In this document: piece by piece, positions 53,595 through 63,523 of the stretch
Numbering within the stretch: the stretch's first letter is position 1
Layout of the letters: each line of letters opens with the position of its first letter
NCBI RefSeq assembly: GCF_900156465.1
Contig: NZ_LT707064.1
Coordinates: forward strand, 4,913,001-4,977,000
Direction of reading: 5' to 3'
DNA length: 64,000 nt
Source of the DNA: Pseudomonas sp. 7SR1
GTDB lineage: Bacteria; Pseudomonadota; Gammaproteobacteria; Pseudomonadales; Pseudomonadaceae
Translations under genes and position numbers: made by a program
Notes under the pieces: generated by a model
Seen by the model: the letters and a program-made list of their open reading frames with translations, nothing else
Told to the model about the DNA's origin: nothing
Database searches by the model: none

Positions 53595-53759
53595 ATGTGC
53601 CTGTCGACAACCTCCCGCGAGCGACCTTACGTACCCGAGGAGATCGGCAGGCCATTTACAGCGCAGCTCCATGAAAGCCAGGCCGGCAGCTCTCGCCCTC
53701 CAACCCTCCTGCGAAGCGATCACGCGCTCCCGCAAGGAAGCCCGCTGATGAAGGGTCAG

Positions 53760-54000
53760 GTGCGGATGCGCTTTCGGCTGCCATACAACTGCCGTCATAC
53801 TTATGCGACAATGCGCGCAACGTCCAACATGCCCCCCGCATTCATCGCTCAGCAGCTTGGCCACAGCGTCCAATGTTGCTGGCGACGTATGCGCGTTGGC
53901 TCAACCTCAAGCTCGGACTGGGCGGAGCTGGAGAAGCTCCGAATGGATACCACATCGGTATCAGGGAAAATGACCAGCTCTAACCCATTGATAGGTAAGG
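53760..54000 (+). pseudogene. Tyrosine-type integrase, C-terminal remnant with frameshifts
   Basis: Reading one frame gives FRLPYNCRHTYATM, then MPPAFIAQQLGHSVQ, which is the catalytic-arginine/histidine region of phage integrases. A frameshift follows: the expected MLLATYARWLN with the nucleophile tyrosine is in another frame (53872-53905), after which SSSDWAELEKL returns to the first frame. So the tyrosine is out of frame and the N-terminal half is missing. It marks a former integration event next to the fimbrial genes. Confidence 0.75.
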
Positions 54001-54003
54001 TAA

Positions 54004-55590
54004 TTGATCTCCACAGCTAACATCACCATGCAGTTCGGCGCCAAGCCGCTGTTCGAAAACGTTTCGGTCAAGTTCGGTGCGGGCAACCGCTATGGCCTGA
54101 TCGGCGCCAACGGTTGCGGCAAGTCGACCTTCATGAAAATCCTCGGTGGCGATCTCGAGCCGTCCGGTGGCCAGGTGATGCTCGAACCGAACGTACGCCT
54201 GGGCAAGCTGCGCCAGGACCAGTTCGCCTACGAAGCCTTTACCGTGATCGACACGGTCATCATGGGTCACGAGGAACTGTGGAAGGTCAAGGCCGAGCGT
54301 GATCGCATCTACTCGCTGCCGGAAATGACCGAAGAAGACGGCATGGCCGTGGCCGAGCTGGAAACCGAGTTCGCCGAGATGGACGGCTACACCGCCGAGT
54401 CCCGTGCCGGTGAGCTGCTGCTGGGCCTGGGCATTCCGCTGGCACAGCATTTCGGTCCGATGACCGAGGTGGCGCCGGGCTGGAAACTGCGGGTCCTGCT
54501 CGCCCAGGCGTTGTTCTCCGATCCTGAAGTACTGTTGCTCGACGAACCGACCAACCACCTGGACATCAATACCATCCGCTGGCTGGAAAACATCCTCACG
54601 GCGCGTAACAGCACCATGATCATCATTTCCCACGACCGGCACTTCCTGAACAGCGTCTGCACCCACATGGCCGACCTGGACTACGGTGAGCTGCGCCTGT
54701 TCCCGGGCAACTATGACGAGTACATGATCGCCGCGACCCAGTCCCGCGAGCAGCTGCTGTCGGACAATGCCAAGAAGAAAGCCCAGATCGCCGAGCTGCA
54801 GACCTTCGTCAGCCGCTTCTCGGCCAACGCCTCGAAAGCCAAGCAGGCCACTTCCCGCGCCAAGCAGATCGACAAGATCCAGCTCGCCGAGGTCAAGCCG
54901 TCGAGTCGCGTGAGCCCATTCATCCGGTTCGAGCAGACCAAGAAACTGCATCGCCAGGCAGTCACCGTCGAGCGTATGTCCAAGGGCTTCGACGGCAAGA
55001 CCCTGTTCAAGAACTTCAGCTTCACCGTCGAAGCCGGCGAACGTGTGGCGATCATCGGCCCCAACGGTATCGGCAAGACCACCCTGCTGCGCACCCTGAT
55101 GGGCGAACTGACACCCGATAGCGGCTCGGTGAAATGGACCGAAAGCGCCGAGCTGGGCTACTACGCCCAGGACCACGCCCATGACTTCGAAGACGACGTC
55201 AGCCTGTTCGAATGGATGGGCCAATGGACCCAGGGCGAACAGATGATCCGGGGCACCCTGGGTCGCATGCTGTTCTCCAACGATGAGATCCTCAAGTCGG
55301 TCAAGGTGATCTCCGGTGGCGAACAGGGCCGCATGCTGTTCGGCAAGCTGATCCTGCAGAAGCCCAACGTACTGGTGATGGACGAACCGACCAACCACCT
55401 GGACATGGAATCCATCGAAGCGCTGAACCTGGCGCTGGAAAACTATCCGGGCACGCTGATCTTCGTCAGCCACGACCGCGAGTTCGTGTCGTCCCTGGCC
55501 ACCCGCATCATCGAACTGAGCGCCGACGGCGTCGTCGACTTCAGCGGCACTTATGACGACTACCTGCGCAGCCAGGGTGTGATGTTCTAG
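54004..55590 (+). CDS. ybiT: ABC-F translation factor-type ATPase YbiT
   Basis: 528 residues, two ATPase domains in one chain without membrane segments. Walker A GANGCGKS and GPNGIGKT; Walker [12 protein letters not shown] and [11 protein letters not shown]; the linker region with [39 protein letters not shown] is diagnostic for the YbiT branch. ABC-F proteins bind the ribosomal E site. The start is a TTG at 54004; the product [20 protein letters not shown] aligns with the E. coli YbiT N-terminus (SSNVTMQFGSKPLFEN). A strong terminator follows. Confidence 0.92.
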   Translation: MISTANITMQFGAKPLFENVSVKFGAGNRYGLIGANGCGKSTFMKILGGDLEPSGGQVMLEPNVRLGKLRQDQFAYEAFTVIDTVIMGHEELWKVKAERDRIYSLPEMTEEDGMAVAELETEFAEMDGYTAESRAGELLLGLGIPLAQHFGPMTEVAPGWKLRVLLAQALFSDPEVLLLDEPTNHLDINTIRWLENILTARNSTMIIISHDRHFLNSVCTHMADLDYGELRLFPGNYDEYMIAATQSREQLLSDNAKKKAQIAELQTFVSRFSANASKAKQATSRAKQIDKIQLAEVKPSSRVSPFIRFEQTKKLHRQAVTVERMSKGFDGKTLFKNFSFTVEAGERVAIIGPNGIGKTTLLRTLMGELTPDSGSVKWTESAELGYYAQDHAHDFEDDVSLFEWMGQWTQGEQMIRGTLGRMLFSNDEILKSVKVISGGEQGRMLFGKLILQKPNVLVMDEPTNHLDMESIEALNLALENYPGTLIFVSHDREFVSSLATRIIELSADGVVDFSGTYDDYLRSQGVMF

Positions 55591-55611
55591 GACCGTCCCC
55601 AACGGCCAATG

Positions 55612-55643
55612 AAAAGCCCTGTCCAATGCGACAGGGCTTTTTT
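55612..55643 (+). terminator. Intrinsic terminator after ybiT
   Basis: AAAAGCCCTGTC-CAATGC-GACAGGGCTTTT, perfect stem of 12, followed by more Ts, 22 bp after the ybiT stop. Confidence 0.92.
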
Positions 55644-55773
55644 GCATTCGGCATCCCCATAGGCGCGAGCCGGGTTCAAAGGCCTTGGCCTGGCCATTTA
55701 GTTAGCCTGCTTTCTTTTCTCCCCATCTCGCGCCATCATGGACCTCTCCCGCCGCCGCCCGCGAACGAGCTCC

Positions 55774-56967
55774 ATGTCAACGCCTCAATCCGCCCCCAGC
55801 TCCCTGTCGGTCACCCTGCAGATCGTCTCCATCGTTTTCTACACGTTCATTGCCTTTCTCTGCATCGGCCTGCCGATTGCCGTATTGCCGGGCTACGTCC
55901 ACGAGCAACTGGGCTTCAGTGCGGTGGTGGCTGGATTGACCATCGGCTCGCAGTACCTGGCGACCCTGCTCAGCCGGCCCATGGCCGGGCGGCTGTCGGA
56001 CAGCGTCGGCACCAAGCGGGCGATTGTCTACGGTTTGTCGGGTATCGTGCTCAGCGGGGGGCTGACCCTGCTCTCCACCTTGCTGCAAAGCCTGCCACTG
56101 CTGAGCCTGCTGATCCTGATCGGCGGCCGGCTGTTGCTGGGGGTGGCCCAGGGCCTGATCGGCGTAGGCACCATCAGTTGGTGCATGGGCCAGGTCGGAG
56201 TGGAACACACGGCCCGTTCGATTTCCTGGAACGGCATCGCCTCTTATGGCGCGATCGCCATCGGTGCCCCCCTGGGAGTGGTGATGGTGGGCGACCTGGG
56301 TTTCGCCAGCCTGGGGATCGCCTTGTCGCTGCTGGCCGGTGGGGCGCTGTTGCTGATTCGCAATAAACCGTCGGTGCCGGTGGTTCGTGGCGAGCGCCTG
56401 CCTTTCCGGGCGGTATTCGGCCGTATCGCGCCGTTTGGAACGAGCCTGTGCCTGGCCTCGATCGGCTATGGCACGCTCACGACATTCATAACCCTGTTCT
56501 ACCTCAGTCGCGGCTGGACCGGCGCGGCCTGGTGCCTGACCGTCTTCGGCATCTGTTTCATCCTCTCGCGCTTGTTGTTCATTTCCAGCATCGGCCGCTT
56601 CGGAGGGTTCAACTCTGCCATTGCGTGCATGAGCATCGAAACCCTCGGGCTGGTGTTGCTGTGGCTGGCGCCTTCCACAGGGTTCGCCCTGGTGGGCGCG
56701 GGGCTGGCCGGTTTCGGGCTGTCGCTGGTGTACCCGGCGCTGGGCGTGGAGGCCATCAAGCAGGTGCCGAACACCAGCCGCGGCGCGGGATTGAGTGCCT
56801 ACGCCGTCTTCTTCGACCTGGCCCTGGCGATTGCCGGGCCCATGATGGGCGCGGTGGCGTTGAACCTGGGTTATTCATGGATCTTTTTCAGCGCCGCTGT
56901 ACTGTCGATCAGCGGCCTGGCCTTGACCCTGCTGCTACGCCAGCGTGCCGGAAAAGCCGCTTATTGA
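55774..56967 (+). CDS. MFS transporter (YhhS/YfcJ-type)
   Basis: 397 residues from ATG 55774 with about twelve membrane segments. The MFS signature loop after segment 2 reads SRPMAGRLSDSVGTKRAIVYG, and the C-terminal half has GLAGFGLSLVYPALGVEAIKQVPNTSRGAGLSAY. It resembles the arabinose/drug efflux YhhS-YfcJ branch, but its substrate is unknown. It overlaps the convergent hydrolase gene by 7 bp. An in-frame ATG 12 codons upstream exists; this one gives a typical short N-terminus. Confidence 0.88.
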   Translation: MSTPQSAPSSLSVTLQIVSIVFYTFIAFLCIGLPIAVLPGYVHEQLGFSAVVAGLTIGSQYLATLLSRPMAGRLSDSVGTKRAIVYGLSGIVLSGGLTLLSTLLQSLPLLSLLILIGGRLLLGVAQGLIGVGTISWCMGQVGVEHTARSISWNGIASYGAIAIGAPLGVVMVGDLGFASLGIALSLLAGGALLLIRNKPSVPVVRGERLPFRAVFGRIAPFGTSLCLASIGYGTLTTFITLFYLSRGWTGAAWCLTVFGICFILSRLLFISSIGRFGGFNSAIACMSIETLGLVLLWLAPSTGFALVGAGLAGFGLSLVYPALGVEAIKQVPNTSRGAGLSAYAVFFDLALAIAGPMMGAVALNLGYSWIFFSAAVLSISGLALTLLLRQRAGKAAY

Positions 56968-57998
56968 TCCGCGGTCCGCAGGCCGGCGCGGGTCGGCCTA
57001 CCCAAGGCCTGGCTGAAAAAGCGCCCTGCTTCGGAGATCATGGTGCGGTGGATGTCCTTGCGGTCGACGCCATCGGCATCGGTGCAGAGCGCAGGCATCG
57101 CGGCGATCTGCTCTTCAGTGCAAGGGGCCATGAACACGAAATGCCCGGCCCCGGCCAGGGTCTTGAAATCCGGCGCGGTGGGCAGTTTGCGGGCCAGGGC
57201 GGCGGCATTCTTGTCAAAGGCCACCAACTTGTCGCCATCGCCGCTGTACAGCAGCACCGGCACATGGACGTCGGCCAGGGTATGACGGCCGAACTTCAGG
57301 CTCAACGGCGCCATCAACAACAACGCCCGGACCCTGGGGTCGGCCACCGGATGCAGGTCGTCGCGGTCGGCAATCAGCTCGCCCTGGGTGTTGCAGGCAT
57401 CGCGATCATCCGGCCGCTCATGGCAGTAGCGACGCAGGCGATCGAGATCCGGGGTGGCGCCCGACAGGATCAACGCGGTTTCGCCGCCGGCCGAATAGCC
57501 GATCACGCCCACCTGCCCGGCATTGACGAACGGCGACAGCATCGGGTCGCTCAACGTTGCGGTGATGGCTTCGGAGATCTGGATGGGCCGTCCGTACAGA
57601 TTGCTCAAGGTGCCGAGCCGGCTGTGGTCCTGGGCGTTATCGCCCGGATGAATCACCGCCACCACCACGAACCCCTTGCGCGCCAGGGACGTGGCCAGGT
57701 CATGCAAGGCCAGCGGCGTACCGGTGTTGCCATGGGAGAGCATCAGCATGGGAAAGCGGCCGATGGCGATCCGGGCGTCCGGCGCGGCATCGATCTCATA
57801 GCCTTCCAACCGGCTGGTCTGCTCCCGGGCGGTCGACGGATAGAAGGCGATGGCACGCATGGGCTGGTGGTCCAGCGGATCGAGGAAGCTCAGCTCATGG
57901 AAACCGGCACTCCAATGAGGCTCCAGCCCCGGTGCGGCCTGTACTGTCACCAGGCTGCCGAGCAAACCAAGCAGTAACCCTGCACCAAGACGCTTCAT
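56961..57998 (-). CDS. Secreted alpha/beta hydrolase (dienelactone hydrolase/PAF acetylhydrolase-like)
   Basis: 345 residues from ATG 57998 with a GGAAGAG ribosome site and a Sec signal peptide cut near VQAAP. The alpha/beta hydrolase core shows FPMLMLSHGNTG (oxyanion loop), the nucleophile elbow GYSAGGETA, an acid in LLYSGDGDKLV and histidine in GAGHFVFM. The C-terminal part holds paired cysteines. The substrate is not evident. A start six codons upstream is possible. Its 3' end overlaps the MFS gene on the other strand. Confidence 0.82.
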   Translation of the reverse strand: MKRLGAGLLLGLLGSLVTVQAAPGLEPHWSAGFHELSFLDPLDHQPMRAIAFYPSTAREQTSRLEGYEIDAAPDARIAIGRFPMLMLSHGNTGTPLALHDLATSLARKGFVVVAVIHPGDNAQDHSRLGTLSNLYGRPIQISEAITATLSDPMLSPFVNAGQVGVIGYSAGGETALILSGATPDLDRLRRYCHERPDDRDACNTQGELIADRDDLHPVADPRVRALLLMAPLSLKFGRHTLADVHVPVLLYSGDGDKLVAFDKNAAALARKLPTAPDFKTLAGAGHFVFMAPCTEEQIAAMPALCTDADGVDRKDIHRTMISEAGRFFSQALGRPTRAGLRTADQ

Positions 57999-58206
57999 CG
58001 ACTCTTCCACCTTCACCAGCGAACGACAGAGACCTGTCCGCTCGCCGCCCTGACGTGCACCCGGCAGCCAGAATACAGCGTTTTACAAGGGTTTCGATAT
58101 GCACGGTAAGAACAAGCCCGCCCACGACAGCGATGTATCGCCCGGCATCGCTGCTGGATGACACACCGCTATCGCGGGCGGGCCGCTCCCGGAGGATTCA
58201 ACAGCG

Positions 58207-58815
58207 TTATGCGGCGGCGAACTGCTCGCCGATCTGCAGCTTGGCTTCGCTCATGGCCTTGGTGCGCATGTCATCACCGTAAGCCAGGCCTTCGGCCCGG
58301 ACGATCTCGATGTCGGTGATGCCGAGGAAACCGAACAGCAGTTTCAGATACGCTTCATGACCCACGCCGCTTGGCTGGCCGGCATGCAGGCCGCCGGCAG
58401 TGGATACGATGACCAGTTTCTTGTTGCCGCACAGGCCTTGCGGACCGGCTTCGGTGTAGCGGAAGGTCTGGCCAGCGACGGCGATACGGTCGATCCAGGC
58501 CTTCAATTGGGTCGGGATGGTGAAGTTGTACATCGGCGCAGCCACTACCAGTGCATCCGCCGCCAGGAATTCGGCCAGGGTGGCGGCGCTGAGCTGCGCC
58601 TCATGCTGCAGGGCGGCGTCGCGCAGTTCGGCGCTGGTACCGGCCGCCACCAGCGTCTGGGCGGAGAAGTGGCTGATGGCGTCGGCGGCCAGGTCGCGAT
58701 AGGTCACCTCCACGTCCGGCTCGGCGGCTTTCCAGGCCTGGACCACTTCGCGGCTCAGCTGGCGAGAAGCGGAGTTGTCTCCGAGAATGCTCGAATCGAT
58801 GTGCAGAAGTTTCAT
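58207..58815 (-). CDS. azoR: FMN-dependent NADH-azoreductase
   Basis: 202 residues, flavodoxin fold. [25 protein letters not shown] binds the FMN phosphate, [19 protein letters not shown] is the family signature, and [10 protein letters not shown] lines the flavin. It reduces azo compounds and quinones with NADH, a detoxification role. Divergent from a LysR-type gene 128 bp away, which probably regulates it. Confidence 0.92.
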   Translation of the reverse strand: MKLLHIDSSILGDNSASRQLSREVVQAWKAAEPDVEVTYRDLAADAISHFSAQTLVAAGTSAELRDAALQHEAQLSAATLAEFLAADALVVAAPMYNFTIPTQLKAWIDRIAVAGQTFRYTEAGPQGLCGNKKLVIVSTAGGLHAGQPSGVGHEAYLKLLFGFLGITDIEIVRAEGLAYGDDMRTKAMSEAKLQIGEQFAAA

Positions 58816-58943
58816 GAAGTGCTCTCCAAGTGGAATCGCTACCGAGGCGATCGATTGGTGACAATCCTACCGATGAAACCAATGGCCGATTAGCCAGCAT
58901 TGATGCGATAGTTCGTTCCACTGACAGGACAATCGGGCTTTAC

Positions 58944-59852
58944 ATGCAAGACCTCAACGATCTGTACTATTTCGCCAAAGTCGTCGAAGCCGGTGGTTTC
59001 GCCGCCGCCGGACGGGCACTGGGCATTCCCAAGTCACGGTTGTCCCGGCGCATCGCCGAGCTGGAAGAACGCCTCGGTGCCCGGCTGCTTCAACGCACCA
59101 CCCGACAGTTGAAGCTGACCGCCGTGGGGGAACGCTACCTGCGCCATTGCCAGGCCATGCTGCTGGAGGCCGAAATGGCCGACGAAGCCGTGGCAAGCAT
59201 GTCCAGCGCACCGCGAGGCAGGCTGAGGGTTTCGAGCCCGGTGGGGCTGGCCCACGAGATGCTGCCCGGCGTGGTGGCCGACTTCCTGGAGAAATTCCCC
59301 CAGGTGCAGCTGGAAATGATCCTGCTCAACCGTCGCGTGGACCTGGTGAGCGAAGGCATCGACGTGGCGCTGCGGGTGCGCGACCTGGGGGACGAGGACC
59401 CGCTGCTGATGACCCGGCGCCTGCGCCAGGCACGATTGATCATGGTGGCCAGCGCCGCCTTCGTCGAAGGGCACCGGATCGAGACCCCGGAAGACCTCAG
59501 GCAACTGCCCGTGCTGGGTGCCCTGGAAGCCGACCGCCTGGTGCACCTGCGCCTGCTCAATGCCGATGGGGAAAGTGTCGACCTGGCCCTGGAAGCGCGC
59601 CTGGGCATCGACGATTTCATCGTCCGCCGCGCCTGCGCCCTGGCCGGCCTGGGCTTTACCCTACTGCCCAGCATGTATTGCGAACAGGAGTTGAGGGACG
59701 GCACACTGGTGGAACTATTGCCAGGCTGGTCGCTGCCCGATGGCTGGCTGCAGGCCGTCTATCCCCACCGACGCGGACTGCTGCCGGCGGTGCGGGCTTG
59801 GATCGACCATCTGGTGGAAGCCTTTGCCCGTTGTGGAGACAGGACGCTATGA
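58944..59852 (+). CDS. LysR-family transcriptional regulator
   Basis: 302 residues. Winged helix at 1-65 (MQDLNDLYYFAKVVEAGGFAAAGRALGIPKSRLSRRIAELEERLGARLLQRTTRQL) and a periplasmic-binding-like effector domain from about 90 on (GRLRVSSPVGLAHEMLPGVV). It is of the AaeR/DsdC-like LTTR type that often sits beside azoR or quinone reductase genes and senses quinone-like compounds. Its gene overlaps the next by 4 bp (ATGA). The longer open frame upstream enters the azoR region and is not used. Confidence 0.88.
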   Translation: MQDLNDLYYFAKVVEAGGFAAAGRALGIPKSRLSRRIAELEERLGARLLQRTTRQLKLTAVGERYLRHCQAMLLEAEMADEAVASMSSAPRGRLRVSSPVGLAHEMLPGVVADFLEKFPQVQLEMILLNRRVDLVSEGIDVALRVRDLGDEDPLLMTRRLRQARLIMVASAAFVEGHRIETPEDLRQLPVLGALEADRLVHLRLLNADGESVDLALEARLGIDDFIVRRACALAGLGFTLLPSMYCEQELRDGTLVELLPGWSLPDGWLQAVYPHRRGLLPAVRAWIDHLVEAFARCGDRTL

Positions 59853-60202
59853 GTTTGAGCGAAGAGGACGTCGCCCGCTTCTGCCTGGGCCTGCCCGGCG
59901 CCAGGGAAGATTACAAATGGGGCGGCGTGCGGGTGTTCTCCATCGCCGGGAACAAGATGTTCGCCTTGCAGGGATTGCGCGGTGACTCCCTGGCGTTCAA
60001 GGTCGACAAGGACCTGTTCCTGGGCCATTGCGATCGACCGGGCATCCACCCGGCCCCCTATCTGGCCCGGGCCCAGTGGATCATCATGCAGACGCCCTAC
60101 CCGCTGGGCGCCGAAGAACTGCGGGGCCTGCTGCAACGCTCCCATCAACTGGTGGTCAGCAAGCTGCCCAAGCGCACCCAGGTCGGCTTGCTGTTGCCCT
60201 GA
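59849..60202 (+). CDS. MmcQ/YjbR family protein
   Basis: 117 residues. SLSEEDVARFCLGLPGAREDYKWGGVRVFSIAGNKMFAL and the final RSHQLVVSKLPKRTQVGLLL match MmcQ/YjbR (CyaY-like fold, DNA-binding double wing) proteins, which have no settled function. Coupled to the LysR gene by an ATGA overlap. Confidence 0.85.
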   Translation: MSLSEEDVARFCLGLPGAREDYKWGGVRVFSIAGNKMFALQGLRGDSLAFKVDKDLFLGHCDRPGIHPAPYLARAQWIIMQTPYPLGAEELRGLLQRSHQLVVSKLPKRTQVGLLLP

Positions 60203-60203
60203 T

Positions 60204-60647
60204 TCAGAACAGCGCCAGCAGATGGCCGCCCAGGAACAACTGATCGATCCAGAACACCTGATGCAGCACCACGATGAACCAGAACACCACCTGGAACGAT
60301 ACCTTGCGGGTCTTGTGGCGGAACATTTGCTGGGCGAGCAATGCCCCGGGCCAGCCGCCCGCCAGTTCCATGGCGTGCAGGACGTTCTCCGGGGTGCGCC
60401 AGGCCTCGGCGCGGGCCTTGCGCTTGTCATTCCAGTAGAGCAGAAACGTCATCAGGCTGACGGCCCCGTAGGCCGCCAGCGGCAGCCACGACGCCTCTTG
60501 CAGCCAAAGCAGCAAGGAACCCAGCAGTGGCAAGGCGCACAACAGCGCAAACACGATCCACTTGAGCCGCAGGTTCTGCACGCCACCCGCCGCCTGACGC
60601 GTAGCAGGCTTGCGCAGGCCCGGACCGTTCATGGCCGGCCCTTTCAT
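60204..60647 (-). CDS. DUF1294 membrane protein
   Basis: 147 residues from ATG 60647, which overlaps the uppP stop by 4 bp. After a charged N-terminus there are about four membrane segments ([36 protein letters not shown]). The DUF1294 signature [43 protein letters not shown] follows. In other bacteria this domain is fused to cold-shock domains; here it is alone. The role is unknown. Confidence 0.82.
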   Translation of the reverse strand: MKGPAMNGPGLRKPATRQAAGGVQNLRLKWIVFALLCALPLLGSLLLWLQEASWLPLAAYGAVSLMTFLLYWNDKRKARAEAWRTPENVLHAMELAGGWPGALLAQQMFRHKTRKVSFQVVFWFIVVLHQVFWIDQLFLGGHLLALF

Positions 60648-61474
60648 GGCTGGACTGTCGCCCAATCCACCCAGCCGAATTGCCAGGTCGCCAGGATCAA
60701 CAGGCCGAACGCGATCCGGTACCAGGCAAACACCGCGTAGCTGTGGCTGGCAATGAACCGCAGCAGCCCCCTGACCGCGATCATGGCGAAGATGAAGGCC
60801 GTGATGAAACCGATGGCGAAGACCGGAAAATCCGCCGGAACGAAGAGCTCGCGATACTTGTAGCCCGAGTAGACCGCCGCGCCGACCATGGTCGGCATCG
60901 CCAGGAAGAACGAGAACTCTGTCGCGGTCTTGCGCGACAAGCCGAACAGCAAGCCGCCGATGATGGTCGAGGCCGAGCGCGAGGTGCCGGGAATCATGGC
61001 CAGGCACTGGGCAAGTCCGACCTTCAGCGCGTCTTTCCAGGAAATATCGTCAACGGTTTCGGCGTGTACTTCATGCTGGCGCCGCTCGGCCCAGAGCATC
61101 ACCAAACCGCCCAGCACCAGCGCAGTGGCCACCGTGATCGGGTTGAACAGATAGTGGTGGATCAGGTCGGCGAACAGCACGCCCAGCACCACTGCGGGCA
61201 GGAAGGCGATCAGCAGGTTCGCGGTGAACCGTCGGGCAGAGGGTTGGGTGGGCAGGCCCAGTACCACGTCGAAGATCTTGCGTCGGAACTCCCAGACCAC
61301 CGCCAGGATCGCCCCCAGCTGGATGATGATATTGAACGCCATGGATCGTTCGCCACCAAACTGCAGCAAGTCGGCTACCACGATCTGGTGCCCCGTGCTG
61401 GAAATCGGCAAAAACTCCGTCAAGCCCTCTACAACGCCAAGAATCAGTGCCTGTAAGGCGGTCCACAAATCCAT
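60644..61474 (-). CDS. uppP: Undecaprenyl-diphosphatase
   Basis: 276 residues, BacA/UppP family. Catalytic motif [14 protein letters not shown] with Glu16, Glu20 and His29, and the second motif [11 protein letters not shown]. It has eight membrane segments. It dephosphorylates undecaprenyl diphosphate for reuse in peptidoglycan and O-antigen synthesis and confers bacitracin resistance when overexpressed. First gene of a two-gene operon with the DUF1294 gene. Confidence 0.93.
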   Translation of the reverse strand: MDLWTALQALILGVVEGLTEFLPISSTGHQIVVADLLQFGGERSMAFNIIIQLGAILAVVWEFRRKIFDVVLGLPTQPSARRFTANLLIAFLPAVVLGVLFADLIHHYLFNPITVATALVLGGLVMLWAERRQHEVHAETVDDISWKDALKVGLAQCLAMIPGTSRSASTIIGGLLFGLSRKTATEFSFFLAMPTMVGAAVYSGYKYRELFVPADFPVFAIGFITAFIFAMIAVRGLLRFIASHSYAVFAWYRIAFGLLILATWQFGWVDWATVQP

Positions 61475-61713
61475 TCATCCCCCAAAAAAGACCTGGTATG
61501 CGCAGGCCTCATCGATATTCAAGTGTCAAGGCAGTGCAAAAGCAGCGGGAGCACGATAACGGCGACCGTTCAAAAAAAACCAATGAAAGATCGACGCCAG
61601 GCTCAGGTTTTTCGCCGCGAGGCCGAAATCCTATCAGACAAGCCCTGATAACGCCGCCGCGTTATGGCCCAAGCGCCGCGGACGACAAGAACAAGAAACC
61701 GGAGTGACAGCGT

Positions 61714-63348
61714 ATGAATAGTTTGCGCAGTGTATCGATCAGTCGACGCTTGTGGCTCATCCTGGGCGTGGCCATCGTGATGATGTTCATGTTGGGCGCC
61801 TTGATGCTCAAACAGATCCACACCGACCTCCATCAGGCAAAGGTGCAGAAAACCCAGCATGTGGTCCAGACCGCCAGTGGCGTGCTGAACTACTACCATG
61901 GCCTGGAAACGGCCGGCACGCTGACCCGGGAGGCCGCGCAGAAGCAGGCGCTCAATGCCGTGCGGGGCCTGCGCTATGACCAGAACGACTATTTCTGGAT
62001 CAACGACCTGACCCCGGTCATGCTCATGCACCCCACCAACCCCAAGCTCGAAGGCCAGAATCTCTCGGCGATCCGCGATCCGAACGGGTTCGCGCTGTTC
62101 AACGAAATGGTGTCCATCGCCAAGACCAAGGGCGCCGGCATGGTGAACTACCTGTGGCCGAAACCGGGCGCGGAGGCACCGGTGGGCAAGACTTCCTACG
62201 TCACCCTGTTCCAGCCCTGGGGCTGGATCATCGGTTCGGGCGTGTACGTGGATGACGTACAGGCCGAATTCCTCGCCCAATTGATCAAGGCTTCGGTGAT
62301 CGGCCTGGTGATCGCGCTGATCATGGGCCTGCTGTTGGCGCTGATCGTGCGCAGCATCGTGCGGCCGTTGCAGGAGACAGTCCACGCCATGGCGAATATC
62401 GCCAGCGGCGAAAGCGACCTGACCCGGACCCTGGACACCCACGGGCAGGACGAAGTCACCCAGCTGGCCCGGCACTTCAACGCCTTCACCGCCAAGCTGC
62501 GGCAGGTGGTGAGCCAATTGCAGGCCTCCGCCGGCGCCCTGGGGCAATCGTCCAATGAACTGGGCAACGACGCCGCACAAGCCCAGGAACGCAGCCAACA
62601 GCAATCGCAACAGATGGAACTGGTCGCCACGGCGATCAACGAAGTGACCTACGGCGTGCAGGACGTGGCCAAGAACGCCGAACATGCCGCCAGCGAAATG
62701 CGCGACGCCGAATCCCAGGCCCAGCAGGGCCAGGTCAACATCGACGGCAGCCTGCAGCAGATCGACCGTCTCTCCCAGACCATTGACCAGGCCGTGGAAG
62801 TGATTCGCACCCTGGCGAGCGAAAGCACCCAGATCGGCAGCGTGCTGGAGGTGATTCGCTCCATTGCCGAACAGACCAACCTGCTGGCCCTCAACGCCGC
62901 GATCGAGGCCGCTCGCGCCGGGGAACAGGGTCGTGGCTTCGCGGTAGTGGCCGATGAAGTGCGGTTGCTGGCCCAGCGCACGCAAAAGTCCACGGCGGAA
63001 ATCCAGTCAATGATCGAGCGCCTGCAGAGCCATTCCGAAGCCGCGGTGAAAGTCATCAGCGACAGCAGCCGTGCCTCGCAACTGACCATCGAACAGGCCG
63101 GCCTGGCCGGCGCCAGTCTCAACGCCATCGGCCAGGCCCTGCGCAACCTCAACAGCCTCAACGCCTCCATCGCCAGTGCCACCCTGCAACAGGCCCACGT
63201 GGTAGAGGACATCAACCAGAACGTGACCCAGGCCGCCGGCCTGTCCCACAGCACCGCCCTGGCGGCGGAACAGTCGAGCCTGGCCAGCGCCCGGCTCAGG
63301 GAACTGAGCGAACAATTGAACGGACTGCTCAAACAGTTCCGCGTCTGA
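61714..63348 (+). CDS. Methyl-accepting chemotaxis protein with single Cache domain
   Basis: 544 residues. A membrane segment at 12-34 is followed by a periplasmic sCache_2-type domain ([29 protein letters not shown]...[21 protein letters not shown]) to about 188, a second membrane segment (190-212), HAMP (213-265) and the cytoplasmic signalling hairpin with its tip [34 protein letters not shown]. The sCache_2 domains often bind small organic acids; the ligand here is unknown. No pentapeptide CheR tether is present at the end (LLKQFRV). Ends before a REP-like terminator. Confidence 0.92.
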   Translation: MNSLRSVSISRRLWLILGVAIVMMFMLGALMLKQIHTDLHQAKVQKTQHVVQTASGVLNYYHGLETAGTLTREAAQKQALNAVRGLRYDQNDYFWINDLTPVMLMHPTNPKLEGQNLSAIRDPNGFALFNEMVSIAKTKGAGMVNYLWPKPGAEAPVGKTSYVTLFQPWGWIIGSGVYVDDVQAEFLAQLIKASVIGLVIALIMGLLLALIVRSIVRPLQETVHAMANIASGESDLTRTLDTHGQDEVTQLARHFNAFTAKLRQVVSQLQASAGALGQSSNELGNDAAQAQERSQQQSQQMELVATAINEVTYGVQDVAKNAEHAASEMRDAESQAQQGQVNIDGSLQQIDRLSQTIDQAVEVIRTLASESTQIGSVLEVIRSIAEQTNLLALNAAIEAARAGEQGRGFAVVADEVRLLAQRTQKSTAEIQSMIERLQSHSEAAVKVISDSSRASQLTIEQAGLAGASLNAIGQALRNLNSLNASIASATLQQAHVVEDINQNVTQAAGLSHSTALAAEQSSLASARLRELSEQLNGLLKQFRV

Positions 63349-63379
63349 CGACCACCAGGGCGGGACAACCGCCCGTCCT

Positions 63380-63417
63380 GAACCTGTGTGGGAGCCAACC
63401 TGCTCCCACACAGGTTC
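63380..63417. terminator. Perfect 16-bp inverted repeat after the chemoreceptor gene
   Basis: GAACCTGTGTGGGAGC and GCTCCCACACAGGTTC flank a 6-base loop. It resembles the GTGGGAGC-type REP core and probably acts as a terminator or mRNA end; no T-run follows. Confidence 0.75.
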
Positions 63418-63523
63418 TATGCAGTTTCCCCGGAATCGATGCTGGCCCCCACGGATGGAGGTTGGAGCTATCCCCTGCATACCGTTTACAATCCCCGCCC
63501 CTTCCACTCCCTGAGGAACCGCC

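Noticed and set aside
53577..53873. 98-codon minus-strand frame over the integrase remnant
   Set aside because: Antisense to recognisable integrase sequence; product has no domain or start signal.
63418..63523. Possible NAD- or TPP-type riboswitch before pnuC
   Set aside because: No conserved core motif of either class could be found in the 106 bases; only a normal ribosome site was seen.
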